This document shows positions 34,235 through 46,058 of a stretch of 64,000 nt of DNA, piece by piece. Source of the stretch: Hyphochytrium catenoides (Eukaryota > Sar > Hyphochytriomycetes > Hyphochytriales > Hyphochytriaceae); assembly GCA_900088475.1 (NCBI GenBank), contig FLMG01002637.1, positions 1-64,000 of the forward strand, given 5' to 3'. Positions within the stretch are counted from its first letter, which is position 1. Each line of letters opens with the position of its first letter. The notes under the pieces were generated by a model. The model did no database searches and was not told the origin of the DNA. It saw only the letters and a list, made by a program, of their open reading frames with translations. Made by a program: the position numbers and the translations under genes.

Positions 34235-37200
34235 CCTTGAAGAGTTTTAAAATCTCCTTTAATCTCTCTCCTTTCCTTTTCCAAGTCACTCTTACACCAG
34301 GATTAGATTGAGGTCGCCTGTCCAGTAGATTATAAAAAACATTCATTTTGATAATAGATTATGAGGAATCACACCGACTATGCCTTTTGACAAGTCTGCC
34401 TTCATTACATTGTTCATCTGGAGGTGATCGCCGGCTGCAACTCACCGTTATAGTAGGGTCCCAAGTGAGAGGCAGCTCAGAAGCTTGTAGATGGCAATTG
34501 ACCCTGCAACGGGTACAGCTATACAGTATCCCGCCGCGTGAGTATAAGAGCTCTCGTAAAACCTGACATTTAGTTCTAATGTGAGGCAGGAGGTAGTGAC
34601 GGCAAAAGTAGTGGCAGATAGCACGCTGTGCTGCCAGATGATAGTATTATTCATAGTGGCTCTCAAGCTTAATACTTATAGTGAAGCAAGACAACTATTG
34701 TAGGAAGAGTGCCTCCGTAGCTTTCGTTTGTTGGCTCACCACAGGAACACCCAGAGGTGCTAAGGCAGGACCTCCTTTTCGTCGTAATAGTAAGGAAGAG
34801 AGCAATCGTGATGCACTTTTGTCCTAGCTTATCTCCATCGATCAGCCTCTGCTGAATCTCGCCGTTTGTTGTCTTTCCGTTACGCTTGTCTCACTAATTT
34901 ATGTTTCCTTCTTGACGCAGTACAAAGGCCTCTTATAGCAGTGGGTACGATAGTCTCCTCTACAGCTAGAAGCTTCTTTTTCATAAGCAGTACAAAGGCA
35001 ATAGCACTTGTTGTTTACGGTACCTATGGGTAGAAGCCTCCAATGCACCAACAGACAGCTGCTGCTGAGGAGTGTCGTGAAGGGTAGAGGTATTCAGCTA
35101 CTAGACCATCATCAGTCACTTTTCACCACCTTCCTCACAACGATGATGCCACAGGAACTAAACAGTTTTGGACATTGCAACCCTTGATCCTCCCTTCCGC
35201 ACAACATCCGCCGAAGATGTCATTAACTAGGGGAGAGATGTCATTAACTAGGGGAGAGATCTCTTCCCTGCGACGTCCCTTCGTATGTGGACGAAGGCGT
35301 CCTTCTTCTTCTCCGTCCTGCATAGCAGAATCACTTTTTTCTCCTCCTCTTAACCCTTTCACTAGAATCATAAAAAGGACCCCAGACGAAAGGCGCAGGT
35401 GGACCAGAAGAGAGTAGTCAAACAGCAAGACGAACATAGTAAAGATCTTGCATAGTAGTACGAGGCTGAGGAAGTCTAGCATCGTACTACTACTAAGCGT
35501 AAACCCCGTTCCTTCCTTCATTTGACCAGAACAACCAAAACCAACGGCTTCACTGCAACTCGACGTCTGGCAGACAGAAAGCGGAGCTCACAGAGACAGT
35601 CTTTCCTATGGTGATGTACTACTAGTATATCGTTGCAAGAACGATATTTTCCTTTTTTGTTGTGCTACGTCGTCGTCTTGGCCCGCCATGAGCCATGTTC
35701 GACTTGTTGGGTACCTGGAGTTGCGCAGAGTTGTTGCCTCCTAGAAGTAGATGTTCGAAGAGACATAACAACACCAACAACTGCCACTCCTCTTCAGACA
35801 ACGGACATGGCTGCCATCAAGAATGGTTAGCTTCATCAATATGCATGACGAAGCAAAGGAGTAAGAGATATAGTCTACTATGACTATAGCGGGAGGAGTG
35901 AGAAGTGGAGGCAACCTTCCCAAGCAGATAAAAAGCCAGCAAGTTCAGCCCCTTGATGTGGCTCTGGCCAGAGAAGAAAGGCACCGTCTACTCTGTTGTC
36001 TCTTCTTCATTCACCACTGCTACTGCGAACGAGTGATAATATGGACATCCGACAGACTAAAACAAAAAGATGGCCTTGTTGATTGGACTAACCATACTAG
36101 TAGAGATCGTTGCGGCTCCTCTACGTCAAAGTACCCGGCTGTGATGGGACTCATAAATAGCAGACACCTCTTCTGGTGTCAAGAAGCCCTTACTACGACG
36201 AAGACTGACGGGAGGCGATACCGCTTCTTATGCCTGTAGAAGTAGACTCTCTTCTCTCCTCCTCGGAAGCCTCTATCTATTATCCTGTAGAGGCCTGGAC
36301 CTCTATCAAGTACGGGGCTGTTCCTAGGCATATTGTCACTGCTTCTTCCCTCACAAGAGCAGTCTCCTCCTCCCATCAGTCATCATGGCTCTCTCAGCCT
36401 CTAACGATGTGAGGAGCTTGAGCCCACAAGCAAACGAAGGACTTGCACAAGAAGACGGAAGATCGACCCCTGTGTAACCTCAACCCGCGGACCCACTGCC
36501 TGCATATCAGGGGTGGGGGTGGGGGGTCAGAAGCTTTGCATGCTGCATGATATCTATAGATTTCACTTAACCCTTTGCTACTGTATAGAGCTGAACTGGG
36601 AAATATATTCTCGACAACCTTTGAAAGATTCCATCCCTACACCTCACTTCTGGTCACCCTCCCTGTCACACCCCACTCCCTCATCTCTTCTCTCCTCCCT
36701 TCCTTCCCTCCTCCTCAGGTTGCTTATAAAGACAAGGCTCTTGAAACGCCCCCACCACCACCCGAGGGAGGGAGAGCTGGCTGGCTGACTGACGGACAGC
36801 CTGACAGACGGGACGGGATGGGCTCTGGCTGACTGTAAGAGACATGACACCCGACAGCGAGAGCCTCAGTGCTTCCTCTTACACATTTCCTAGACCACTG
36901 GGACGAGCCAGAACAAAGCATTACGTAGAGCCGACTAGCCATGTCAAGCAGGTGGTCAAGCATTATGGTTTTCCTTCTTCTTCTTCCTTCTCTATCTCTG
37001 TCTGCTGTTTTCTTGTCCTCCTGCCCTCTGACCTCTCTCTCATTGCCCCTTCTAAGGTTCTTCCTCCTCTGCGTTGTTGTTCGCCTTTCTCTTCGCCCGT
37101 TGGCCTTATCTCGTACTCTATGTTGCTGTCTAGCATCTCACCATGCACCACGGGGTGCTTTCTTTCGCCATCTGGGGAACTGGCATGGCTGAGGATGGAC

Positions 37201-37545
37201 AGTCCCACGACTTCTGATTCCAGCAGGAAGATGTGGGAAGGAAGAACCGTGAAGGAAGCTGCCACCTACTCCGCTTACCGTTGTATCAAGGCCTGCCCTT
37301 CTGCTGCTCATGGTTCCTGAGAGGGCAAAGAAAATGAGGAGCTCGCCTCTCTCCCTCTTTTCCACTTCCATCAGCTTTCGCTCTCTGTTGATCAGAAACA
37401 ACAGACCTGGGAGGAGAGTCGTCCGATTGCAGAGAGGTCATTGTTCAATCTGCAGCCTTCCCGAGGTCTTGGTCGAAGGAGAGCTCGCACAGTTGTCACT
37501 AGACCCCGTCGAAAGCCAAGTCTACTTGGGAGATCAACCACAAAG
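34235..37545. other. Intergenic stretch, no gene recognised
   Basis: Contains a two-copy 21-base tandem repeat at 35221-35262 and pyrimidine-rich sequence around 36650-37110, the latter upstream of the second Reeler gene. A 158-codon plus frame at 36844-37320 looks like a by-product of CT-rich sequence. Confidence 0.5.
35221..35262. repeat. Two-copy 21-base tandem repeat
   Basis: A unit beginning cattaactaggggagagat occurs at 35221-35241 and again at 35242-35262, with one difference in the last bases. Confidence 0.9.
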
Positions 37546-38742
37546 ATGTTGTCTCTTGCCGCGACACAAAAGCTTCTCTCAATATGCGTCCTGGCTTTGG
37601 TCGCTTCAACATCTCCGCCTGTAGGCGCTCTTCCCACCGGCGCCCCAGCTTGCCATTATAACCCCGCAGCTATTATGAAGGGCCACGGTCCACCAGCAAC
37701 AACCCTCGAAGGCGCAAAAATCACGGTTACCCCGACAACCTACACCCCTGGACAGACATTAAAGGTTGTCATCAATGGCCCAGCTGGCTGGAAGGGTCTT
37801 CTGCTCTACGCAAGCAGTGCAGGGGCCGTTTCTTCAGGGGGTGCCTCCCCCATTGCCACCAATACTACCAGCGGCAGTACTAGCACCTCCTCCAGTGGAA
37901 AGGCCTCCTCTAGCAGCACCTCTTCATCATCGGGCACTGGGTACCGGCGGCTGCAGGTTACTGGCGGCGGGGGTGCGACGGGAGGCACTAGCGGTGGAGC
38001 CACTGGAGGTGCTACAGGAGGCACCACCGGAGGTGCTACGGGTGGTGCAGGTGGCGCCACAGGAGGTGCAGGTGGCGCCACAGGAGGTGCAGGTGGCGCC
38101 ACAGGTGGTGCAGGCGGTGCCACTGGTGGTGCTGGTGGAGCCACAGGGGGTGCTGGCGGAAGCACTGGTGGAGGAGCTACTGGAGGTACCACAGGAGGTG
38201 CAGGTGGTGCCATGGGCGGGACTAGCAGCGGTGGTGCTGCTGGGGGCAGTACTACAGGTAGTGCTCCACCAGCAGCCGGAGCAGCAGCTGGAGGCACGAA
38301 GAATCATGTCGGAAAGTTCATCAACCTTCCAGCCAAGTTCCGTCCTCAGGATCCTGCCAAATGCTCTGGGGCCAGCGTGAAGAACGAGGCCCTAAGCACA
38401 AGCGGTGCTTCGACCATCACTCATTCGGATGGATCCACTAAGGACAACACCATTACGTTCGATTGGGTTGCTCCATCTGCGGCATCAGGACCTATTACCT
38501 TCTCTGCTGTGGTCAATATGGGTGCTGTGCAGAGTAAGTGGATGCTGATGGAGGCGATGGCACAGCCCTCTGGCGGTGCGGGCGCCGGTGGTGGTGCTTC
38601 TGGAGCAAGTGATTCCACTGGTGGCACCACAGGCACCACTCCATCTACCTCTGCGGCCACTCAAGCAACCAACACCCACTGGTCTGTCTGCTTATCAGTT
38701 GCTGCAGTTGCGATCAGCGCTGTCTGTGCCGTTGTATTATAG
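37546..38742 (+). CDS. Reeler-like surface protein with a Gly/Ala/Thr repeat loop and probable GPI anchor (2)
   Basis: 398 residues from the ATG at 37546, chosen because it begins a signal peptide (MLSLAATQKLLSICVLALVA) directly before LPTGAPAC; an in-frame ATG at 37441 would place 35 basic residues in front. It matches the 26770 protein: PTGAP-C, TYTPGQTLKVVINGP, WKGLLLYAS, NHVGKFINLPAKF, a Cys, STITHSDG, ITFDWVAP and FSAVVNMGA. Between the WKGLLLY strand and the HVGKF strand it carries about 150 extra residues, mostly repeats of GGATGGA type. The C-terminus is a Ser/Thr-rich stretch and a hydrophobic tail (VCLSVAAVAISAVCAVVL) with no basic residues after it, typical of a GPI-attachment signal. 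Likely a wall- or membrane-bound surface protein; role unknown. Confidence 0.75.
   Translation: MLSLAATQKLLSICVLALVASTSPPVGALPTGAPACHYNPAAIMKGHGPPATTLEGAKITVTPTTYTPGQTLKVVINGPAGWKGLLLYASSAGAVSSGGASPIATNTTSGSTSTSSSGKASSSSTSSSSGTGYRRLQVTGGGGATGGTSGGATGGATGGTTGGATGGAGGATGGAGGATGGAGGATGGAGGATGGAGGATGGAGGSTGGGATGGTTGGAGGAMGGTSSGGAAGGSTTGSAPPAAGAAAGGTKNHVGKFINLPAKFRPQDPAKCSGASVKNEALSTSGASTITHSDGSTKDNTITFDWVAPSAASGPITFSAVVNMGAVQSKWMLMEAMAQPSGGAGAGGGASGASDSTGGTTGTTPSTSAATQATNTHWSVCLSVAAVAISAVCAVVL
37969..38215 (+). repeat. Coding minisatellite, 21-base unit
   Basis: Tandem units of about 21 bases (ggtgcaggtggcgccacagg and variants) encode the heptad GGAGGAT. The central units (about 38041-38105) are nearly identical, and outer ones are degenerate, with some 9- or 12-base partial units. 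All frames of both strands stay open here, which generates spurious antisense ORFs. Confidence 0.85.
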
Positions 38743-41134
38743 TTCTCAGTTAGTGGACTCGAACCCTTGTATCTATTAGAGTAACTCCTTCTCAAAGGAT
38801 AATAATCGCAGTTGACAAACAACAATCTCTATCAATGAGCTGGGCCAACCACCGCGATCTGCCGCCTTGGCATGTAACTCGAATATTAAGCAAACCTAGT
38901 AGCACTCTTAGGATGACCTGCCGATATCCTCAATTGGAATAGTCGTTCAACGACCGTTGTCTCTTTGGCCTTCACTCAATGATCAATGACAACCTTAGTA
39001 CACTGTGTACACTGTGTCAAAAGCTCAGCTTTCTTCTATGTCCTCTGTTTCTCGGTTGGCGCGTCTCAAACTCTCTCTTCTGTTGAGAAATGATTGTTGA
39101 ACTTCTCCTCAACGGCGTGGCTACGACGCAGGATTCCGACCACAGTATCAATCCTTCCAGGGTGACATTCTTCACCAATATCTTGTGTCAGTCAGCATCT
39201 TCTCGTTTAGGTTTATTTCGGAGGGAGTTAGAAGGAAAGGGCGAGTATTCCGTCCGTAGAAGGGCACATGAGCAGCTCGAAGGTATAGTGAAAGGTATAG
39301 TGAGAAACCTTTTGGTACGGTCCCTTAATATGGAGCTAACGTACTAACGTAATCACTTCCGAAGGGACTAGCTCGGGCCCGCATCGTCTCGCTCGGGCCC
39401 GCATCGCCTCGCTCGGAGCGAGTGCACACAAGTGAGCGGCAATCTTACCACCACTGCTGACGGTATTACCCGCAGTGGCAATATGCTTCGCTCAGCAGTT
39501 TGTACTCTTTTCCCCATGCTGCTGTCAATCCGACTGTGACACGCTATGGGCAACAACACTTTTGACAATTGCCACGACAGCAGGGAATTGTTGGGCTCAC
39601 TGTATATCAATAGCTTATGAAGCCGCTGGGCAGCGGTGTTACCTGTTTGGCTCACCTAGGTCCCGCGAGAGTTCATTCAGGACCCTAAGCAGCTGAGCGC
39701 TTTGGCGGATTAATTATTTGCTGCCGACATCTCGACATCTCAGGTGTGCTGACGACGTGTGTCGGCAGTGGCGGCTTTGCGATCCCATACGAAATGGCGC
39801 CCCCCATCTTCTGGTGGGTCCACTGCTGCTACTACTATTGACCACCTGGGCCACGAATCAAGTATGGTCTTGGCTGCTATCATCAACTGTTCCCCTTCTT
39901 ATGGTGTCTCCACCAGCGGGAAGGCTGCCCGTAGGCAGCCTGCCACAGCCCGTTACTACCGTTATGTCTCTCTTCTATTGCATCTTCCTCTTAACCGGTT
40001 GTCCTCTTCTGACCACTCTTGTGGGACCACAGCTATCCCTGCTTGTTTCTTTTTTACCTCCCAACAACGAGTATTCCCCACGGCACCTTGAACATAGAGA
40101 CCTCAAGGCTTCAAACCGAAAGACATTGCAAACACCGTCGGTTGGAGGATTCTTCCGCCAAAGCGTGCACTCCGGGGAAGCAAGAACAACGACGAACTGG
40201 AGTGCGGGTGGTGGTGGCTCCACTGAAGACTCGTGAGACAGATTTCAACCATCGTCCCTATGCCGCGGTGCGCGGTGAAGTCAGACGGTATGGTACTCCG
40301 TGCAATGGCCGTGCCGCCGCCTCTGCCTTCTTTGGCATGTGAGGCAAGAGATAGGCTCTGTCGGAAAACAAATAGCTCTGCTCGTAGAGTAAGGAGAGCC
40401 TTAAAGCCTGTAGCCGTTGTCCGCTCAAAAGCGGGGATGACTTCTCTGCTCTCTTCCTAACGATTGAAGACACCTGCCGGTAAACATGAGTCAATACTAT
40501 GAAGCGCGAGTTTGTTTTTTGTTGCTGACTGTTCTAACCGCCCGGGCCACTGCCTTAGCAGTAACGACGATTACCCTTCTTCTCAGCCCTCTTTGGCACA
40601 CAGCCCGATCCTTCACTTGGCCCTGTAGCGCCTCACTGTCTTACGTGTCTCATTCTCAACAAACAGAACACCTTTGCTCTGGTGGTCATTGCCAAGTGAC
40701 CCCTTGCCAAGCCACATTCAGACGGGGGCAGAAGAAAAAGTGAAACCTCACGTCATATCGATTGATGTCCTCATATTAAATAGTAATAGCGTCTCTGAGG
40801 CAGCTACATCGTCGTCCCTCGGCGTCGAGAGCCCATGTTCCATGGGTAATAGGTTAGACTATACCAGCATCAACGGCTATTCAAGCTTAAGAGTGCAGCA
40901 CGCTATATGTTCTGTATACCGGTTCATCGTGGAGGAAGTTTATACCTGACTTGAGGCTAGAGCCTATGTGTTCCATCCTGTCTGTCATGCCAAAAGTAGG
41001 CAGGTTCTGCCCTTTCTGTTGACGATATTCATCTGTAAGAGCAAGGAATATCCTAACATCCAACCTCATCCCACCGCGTAAATCTCCAATGGAACCAGGA
41101 GGACAAAAAGCTGCGTGGTCTAGACCGTAACTGC
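38743..41134. other. Intergenic stretch with GC-rich tandem repeat
   Basis: No gene recognised. A 20-base repeat is present at 39371-39410. Overlapping plus frames at 39718-40342 show no domain. Confidence 0.5.
39371..39416. repeat. GC-rich 20-base tandem repeat
   Basis: The unit gctcgggcccgcatcgtctc is followed by a second copy with one change and then gctcgg. Immediately downstream ctcgctcggagcgag forms a short palindrome. It is markedly more GC-rich than its surroundings. Confidence 0.85.
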
Positions 41135-42988
41135 TCATCGTCGACGGGCCTGCTTTTTACGGAATCTTGTGTATGGATCCAGCATCAGCTTCAGAATCTC
41201 ATTGTCGACAGGCTCCCAGAAGAACTGCTCAGCCATTTGTTCCCTAGAGGCAGAGAGAAGAGATTTTTTCATCGCATTGCTGATGTTAATCTCTAGCGGC
41301 ATACCATCCGCTATAAACGTTGCCATCATTTCCATAGAGGTCGCCAGTCGCTTATCTGCCGTCATTGATTTTTCGCGGAAAGCCATAGATTGGTCGTAAT
41401 AAATAAGCTTCTCGCAGCAGAACTCAGAGACAAGAAACGATTGAAACGTGGCTCGCGCTCCAATGGTACAAGTGTCAAGAAAGCTCTTAAGCTCTTTTGC
41501 GGAGTGCACCGGAGGAGACTCTGTCTTCTCCTCCACTTTGTTGTGGTCCCCTCCATGAATCTCCTTCCCACGTGGTTGAATATTCTTGTTGTTGCCCTTC
41601 TTCTCATTGGACGGTATGATGCTCTTCTCTGGCTTTTGTTGTTCATCTTCGGAAACGGGTAAAATTTGATGTCTTGACACCGAGGTTGAAGCGAGTCTTA
41701 GAAACCTCTCTTTCCACAAATGCCACTCATTGTTATATGAAGTGACTATCAGAGACACGCTGAAGACCCAGCTGTAGAGATGCAGGCCAAAGGCGCCGAC
41801 AATGGAGAGGAGATCCAGCAGATTGTAATAGAGCTCTGAGTCTGTCTCTTCGAGACTGGCCGGGACGAAAGAGTAGGTCGCTGTCAGTGCCATGGAAGCG
41901 GAGGCAGCGTCGAGCCGTCGGCGCATATGGAACGACTCTTTAACCTGAGGCAAGAGGACGAGCGGGCAAAGAATCCAGAGAAGCTGGTAGAAGACACAGT
42001 TGACTTGATCGAAAGAGGCCTGAGGAGGACGACAGTCAGAACCACAAAAATTTAGTACGCAAATGGAACCAGATAGAGGTTATGGAAGCCTAGAAAGACA
42101 TGTATGTAGGAGATGGTGTCGAACGGGAAAGGAAGAGCGGCAGGCAGACAAACCAATAGACCTAGAAAGAGACTTGAAGACCTTGATTGGACCGATGTGT
42201 GCACAGGCCTGGCATACCCATACAGTGAGAAGAGCAAGGGGCATTCTTCATCGACCACCTCAAACCCGCCGCAAGAAAGGAACTTATAAGTAAGACATGT
42301 CGGTCCTTACCCCTAAGCTCGTCTGCTGGCAATGCTCGAAGTCCGCATATGGTACTGTCCAGTCCTCAACCTCAAACACACTACGAATTACGCCCATCCA
42401 GCTCTCTCCCCATACAACCAACGCTAAGGGAACTAACAGCCATCTGCTCTCCAGCTTTTATCTGTGCCGCAATAGGAATGTCCGCGTGTTTCCGGCAGCC
42501 AAGTCCTGCTGGCACTTACTATCTAGATATAGCTTCACTGTGCAGTAGACCAACAGGAACGTGACTGGGAAGTAGATCGCGTCCCAGAAGAGAAAGGGGA
42601 ACCAGCAGGGCGTGCTTTCTGGCATAAAGTAATATGCCACGTAGGCCCATACCTGGAAAGGGATAGTGCATTCGATGAAGACTAACGCTCGGACATCTAG
42701 GAGGTAAAGCGGGTACGTCTTCCGCCTCCGAATGAGAAGGAGAATGCTAGGGATGGATACCAGAAACGCCGAAATACAGATAGCGAGGCAGGTTGTCGAA
42801 GCCGTGGCTGCAAGCAAAAGAGTAAACGATGAGGAAGTAACCTCTTCAGGGCTCCCGGCGGTACCGCTTGCACTGCCATATGAACTTTCACTGCTACTGC
42901 TACTCTCGCTCCCTTCACCGCCATCAGCAACAAGCACTGACGAGTCGAAGGAAAAGGAAGAAGACTCCTGCCACAGGCTGCTTATCAT
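41135..42988 (-). CDS. Seven-helix protein with C-terminal RGS domain
   Basis: Spliced gene. Exon 1 (42988-42520, donor GTAAGT) has an acidic Ser-rich N-terminus and three hydrophobic segments (LLLAATASTTCLAICISAFL, a stretch around ECTIPFQVWAYVAYYF, and FWDAIYFPVTFLLVYCTV). A middle exon within about 42270-42065 supplies one more (SLFLGLLVCLPAALPFPF region); its boundaries are not resolved. The last exon (42019-41135, acceptor CCTCAG) adds further helices (NCVFYQLLWILCPLVLLP; LLDLLSIVGAFGLHLYSWVF) and then an RGS domain: ELKSFLDTC, FQSFLVSEFCCEKLIYY, FIADGMPLEINIS, and FWEPVDNEILKLMLDPYTRF. RGS domains speed GTP hydrolysis by G-alpha. Membrane 7TM-RGS hybrids are known from plants and some fungi and protists. 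It could regulate signalling by receptors such as those at 2-21 kb; that link is inference. Confidence 0.75.
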
Positions 42989-44673
42989 TGGATGATGATG
43001 GAGGTGGAGATGATTGCAATTATCCGAACAAAGGGTCAGGAACAGTCTTGACTCCCTGGAACATTATTTATCAGCGTATCGCTTACACTCCGTCTCGAAG
43101 GCTCTGATGTCTCTTTTTCTGCTCAGGCACTTCTTGCGGGACTACTACTCGAGTACTGTTTTTATAGAGCTCCTCCACTTTGTAAGACATTGATTGTTGA
43201 GGAGTGCACAGAGGAAAAAAGACTCAAGTTCGTGCCGGAGATGGGCACATTCATGGCTTTCTGAATAATGGAGTCCTGCAGGCGGGAGGTGCAAGAGGTG
43301 GAGTATTGAGTGGAAGTAATGGAACCTAGTCAAGAGGAAGATAGTGGCCCTTCTTCTTCTGCTGTCTTGCTGCTTCATGTTGCGATCAGCAAACAAGGGG
43401 AAGGAAGGCCTGCAGAGCCACCAAGAGAAAGAATTCACTGGGCGGCGCGGCACATCCCTCCTCCTCCCCCATCAAGATGATGGGAAGCCCCTACCTAGCG
43501 TTGGATGCGAAGCCCATACAGAAGCGGGTTTAATTCTCTTTTTTCTAAAAACACTTATTTATATGATTTATCACAATAAATCCACCAGTTCGGAAGGGTA
43601 ATAAGTCGCCATACCATCGCTCTTGGAATTTTTTATCATCACTTATTAGTTTGTTACGCTTTTATTACGAGTATGAAAAGAAATATTCCACGAGCCGTTA
43701 CACTCAGCCCTGTACTACGAGCCTCGAAGCAAGGAGCTTCTCAGTAATAAGTGGCCGTGCATTGCTGCAGGCTCCAGTGTCCAGCTAAAGCTTGAGCTTT
43801 CTTCAGTAAAAGAATACGGAAGACATAATCCTGATAAAGAACAAGGAGGGCAGTTCGGCTGCACTTGCCAAGCTGTTAGTAGTTGCAGAGCTCGTGCGAT
43901 GAACATGGTCCCGTGGGCAGATCTTAGGGATTTGGAGCTGTCAGCCGCTTCTTTAGTCTGATGGGAAACTTTCCCACGAGGTCCATATGCAGGCCAATAA
44001 TTTTACTCGGGGAGCACCGCCGCAACAGGCGCCCACACGCACCATCCTCGAGCATTTATTATTACTGGTTGGATGATCCCGTCTCGCGTCCATGCTCTCA
44101 TGATCTATTGTATAAACCTTAGAAAGAATCCAGATGCATGCAATTGCAAAAAACCCTTTAGATTAGGCTCGTCTCAGCTCGCCCTGCACCTAGGTTCAAA
44201 TTGCACTCTCTTCTCAGGCTCGCCAGAACGTACTACTAGAGAGAAGGCTCTCACTGTTGCGTGGAAGATGTATCTGTCGCCCCTTTCCTCCCTTGAAAGA
44301 TAATATTCTTTAGAGGTAGCGAGAACAGACAAGTTGTGCTTAACCCGAACGGCTAATGACAATGCTTTTCATATATCTTAGCACTCCTTTCCTGAGTGCC
44401 AGAAATAAACTCACTAAGGAGAGCGGTACCTTCAAGCATGTGTGCAGGAAACAAAAAGACTTACAAAGATTATCGCTTACAGGTTAAAAGGAGGCCTTAC
44501 AGGCAGGCAATATAATAAATAAGCCCCTAAGCAGGTAAGAAGGATGCAAGGAGATCTAGATTGTTAATGACATGAGCCATCAAGCTAGGCGCGGCCGGAA
44601 AGGAAGATGAGAGAAAACCACGTAAGTAAGAGTTATAATGATGTAGGGGGAAGGTAGTAGCCTCAGCTGCGGC
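42989..44673. other. Intergenic stretch, no gene recognised
   Basis: Lies between the start of the 7TM-RGS gene and the end of the LARP gene, both on the minus strand. Nothing supportable is seen. Confidence 0.5.
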
Positions 44674-46058
44674 TTAGTAAGCCCCTCTGCGCGATGAGAA
44701 ACTTTGACTAGGGCCCTGTGGGCCTCTTGCGACACGGAAAGAGGTCCCTCTCTGCGACTGGAATACTTCATTGAAAGAGGAGAGTGAGGCTGAGGAGGAG
44801 ACTGTGGACACTGAAGAGAGAGAGGACGCTGACGAACTTCTACGCCGAGTCTCAGCAGGCAGTAGAGAAGAGCACGAAGGTGCCTCCCAACGCCATGGCC
44901 TGCTGTCAGCATCGCTACTGCTGCGCCAGGACCGTCCTTCTTCAGGTGGGGAGAAGAGAGCCTTCACTTTCTTAGCGGCAGATGAAGTCCGACTCCCTGA
45001 TGACAGCTGACGAGTCCTAGAGGAAGAAGAAGGTGATCCATGAGACCTCCTGCCTTGGGCGCCGTTTGCCGTGGAGTTGCGGCGCTGGAGAGATGGGTGA
45101 TGCGTAGCAGTGGAGGAGGAAGGGTCAGATTTCTTATGGCATACAGTGATGCCGTCATAATCTGGGCCGAAGGTCCGCGCAATGGACTCGTACGACATGA
45201 CCGCACACCGAGCCTCCTCGGCAGCGTCAAACTCTACTGTGGCATAGAGCTCGTTATTGACGTCATTCACCTTATCTTCTGCAGTGCAGTTACTGCGCAG
45301 ACCAGGTTGGAACACACGCGCAACTCGCACACGTCCAAAGCCAGAGAACTGCTCAGTGAGGCTGGAGATAGTGGGATTGGACTTGAGGTTGCGGATGACG
45401 ATGGTTCTAGCTGCAATTTCCTCAAGATCAACCTTAGGAAGGGGTGCAATCCTTCTGACTCTGGTGGCGTCAGCATTAAGCTGAAGTGCCTTGGAAGTCT
45501 TCAGCGCTTCAACAACGACAGACATATCCCTTGTGATGCGCTTAACCCGCTTGAATTCCGCAATATGCTTGATGCGCACTGATGATGAGAAAAAGAGGAT
45601 CAGGGGATAAGAAGTAGACGTTAGAATAACCAGGTTCAGGGATGTTCGGAGGCTCGCACTTGCTACTCACCAAAGCCATTTTCATCCATCTTGCGGGTCA
45701 GGTAGTTATCCGTAGGGAGGCTCTCGTCGCTAAAGTAGAACTCAATTTGCTTCCGAATGGCATCAAGCATGCTTTCAGGAGAAAGAAGCTGAGCGAGTGG
45801 CGGTTGATAATTGCCGTCCTGCTTGGCTAATGGTTGGTTGGGAGAAAGCTTCTTGTCGGAGGCTGCTGGTGTCCTCCATCTCTTAGGAAAACCATCTTCA
45901 CGATCATCCTCATGTTGATTGTTGCGAAGCCTCTGTAACGCTGGAAGCGCCGTGTGATCACCTTTCGTAGGGCAAAGGTTGTGTGCATTGCGAAAGAAAG
46001 AAGAAGAGTCATGCAATGGTTCCAAAGCTGGGACAACGCAAAGCTCGACCGATGCCAT
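44674..46058 (-). CDS. La-related RNA-binding protein, LARP6-like
   Basis: Exons 46058-45671 and 45578-44674 with a 92-base intron (GTGAGT...CATCAG) that splits the codon for Val in NGFVRIKHIAEF; about 430 residues. Residues about 90-170 are a La motif: AIRKQIEFYFSDESLPTDNYL, RKMDENGFVRIKHIAEFKRVK. An RRM follows at about 186-280 (RTIVIRNLKSNPTISSLTEQF, LYATVEFDAAEEARCAVMSY). La motif plus RRM form the RNA-binding La module. The C-terminal 150 residues are Ser/Arg-rich and end with RVARGPQGPSQSFSSRRG, which resembles the SUZ-C-like motif of LARP6 proteins. These bind structured or U-rich mRNA and act in translation. LARP6 rather than genuine La is inferred from that motif and the lack of a second RRM. 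Confidence 0.8.

Noticed and set aside
37806-38380. Long open frames on both strands across the second Reeler gene (Pro/Ala-rich, Val/Leu-rich, Cys/Ser/Thr-rich)
   Set aside because: By-products of the 21-base GC-rich minisatellite, which is open in all frames.
38755-38766. GGGTTCGAGTCC on the minus strand, a perfect-looking tRNA B box
   Set aside because: The flanks do not form a T stem, and no A box, anticodon arm or acceptor stem is present. It lies just after the Reeler gene stop.
39718-40342. Overlapping plus-strand frames of 107-172 codons
   Set aside because: Several frames are open at once with unrelated compositions; no motif supports any of them.
45040-45582. 180-codon plus-strand frame
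   Set aside because: Antisense of the LARP6-like second exon, which has a clear La module on the other strand.
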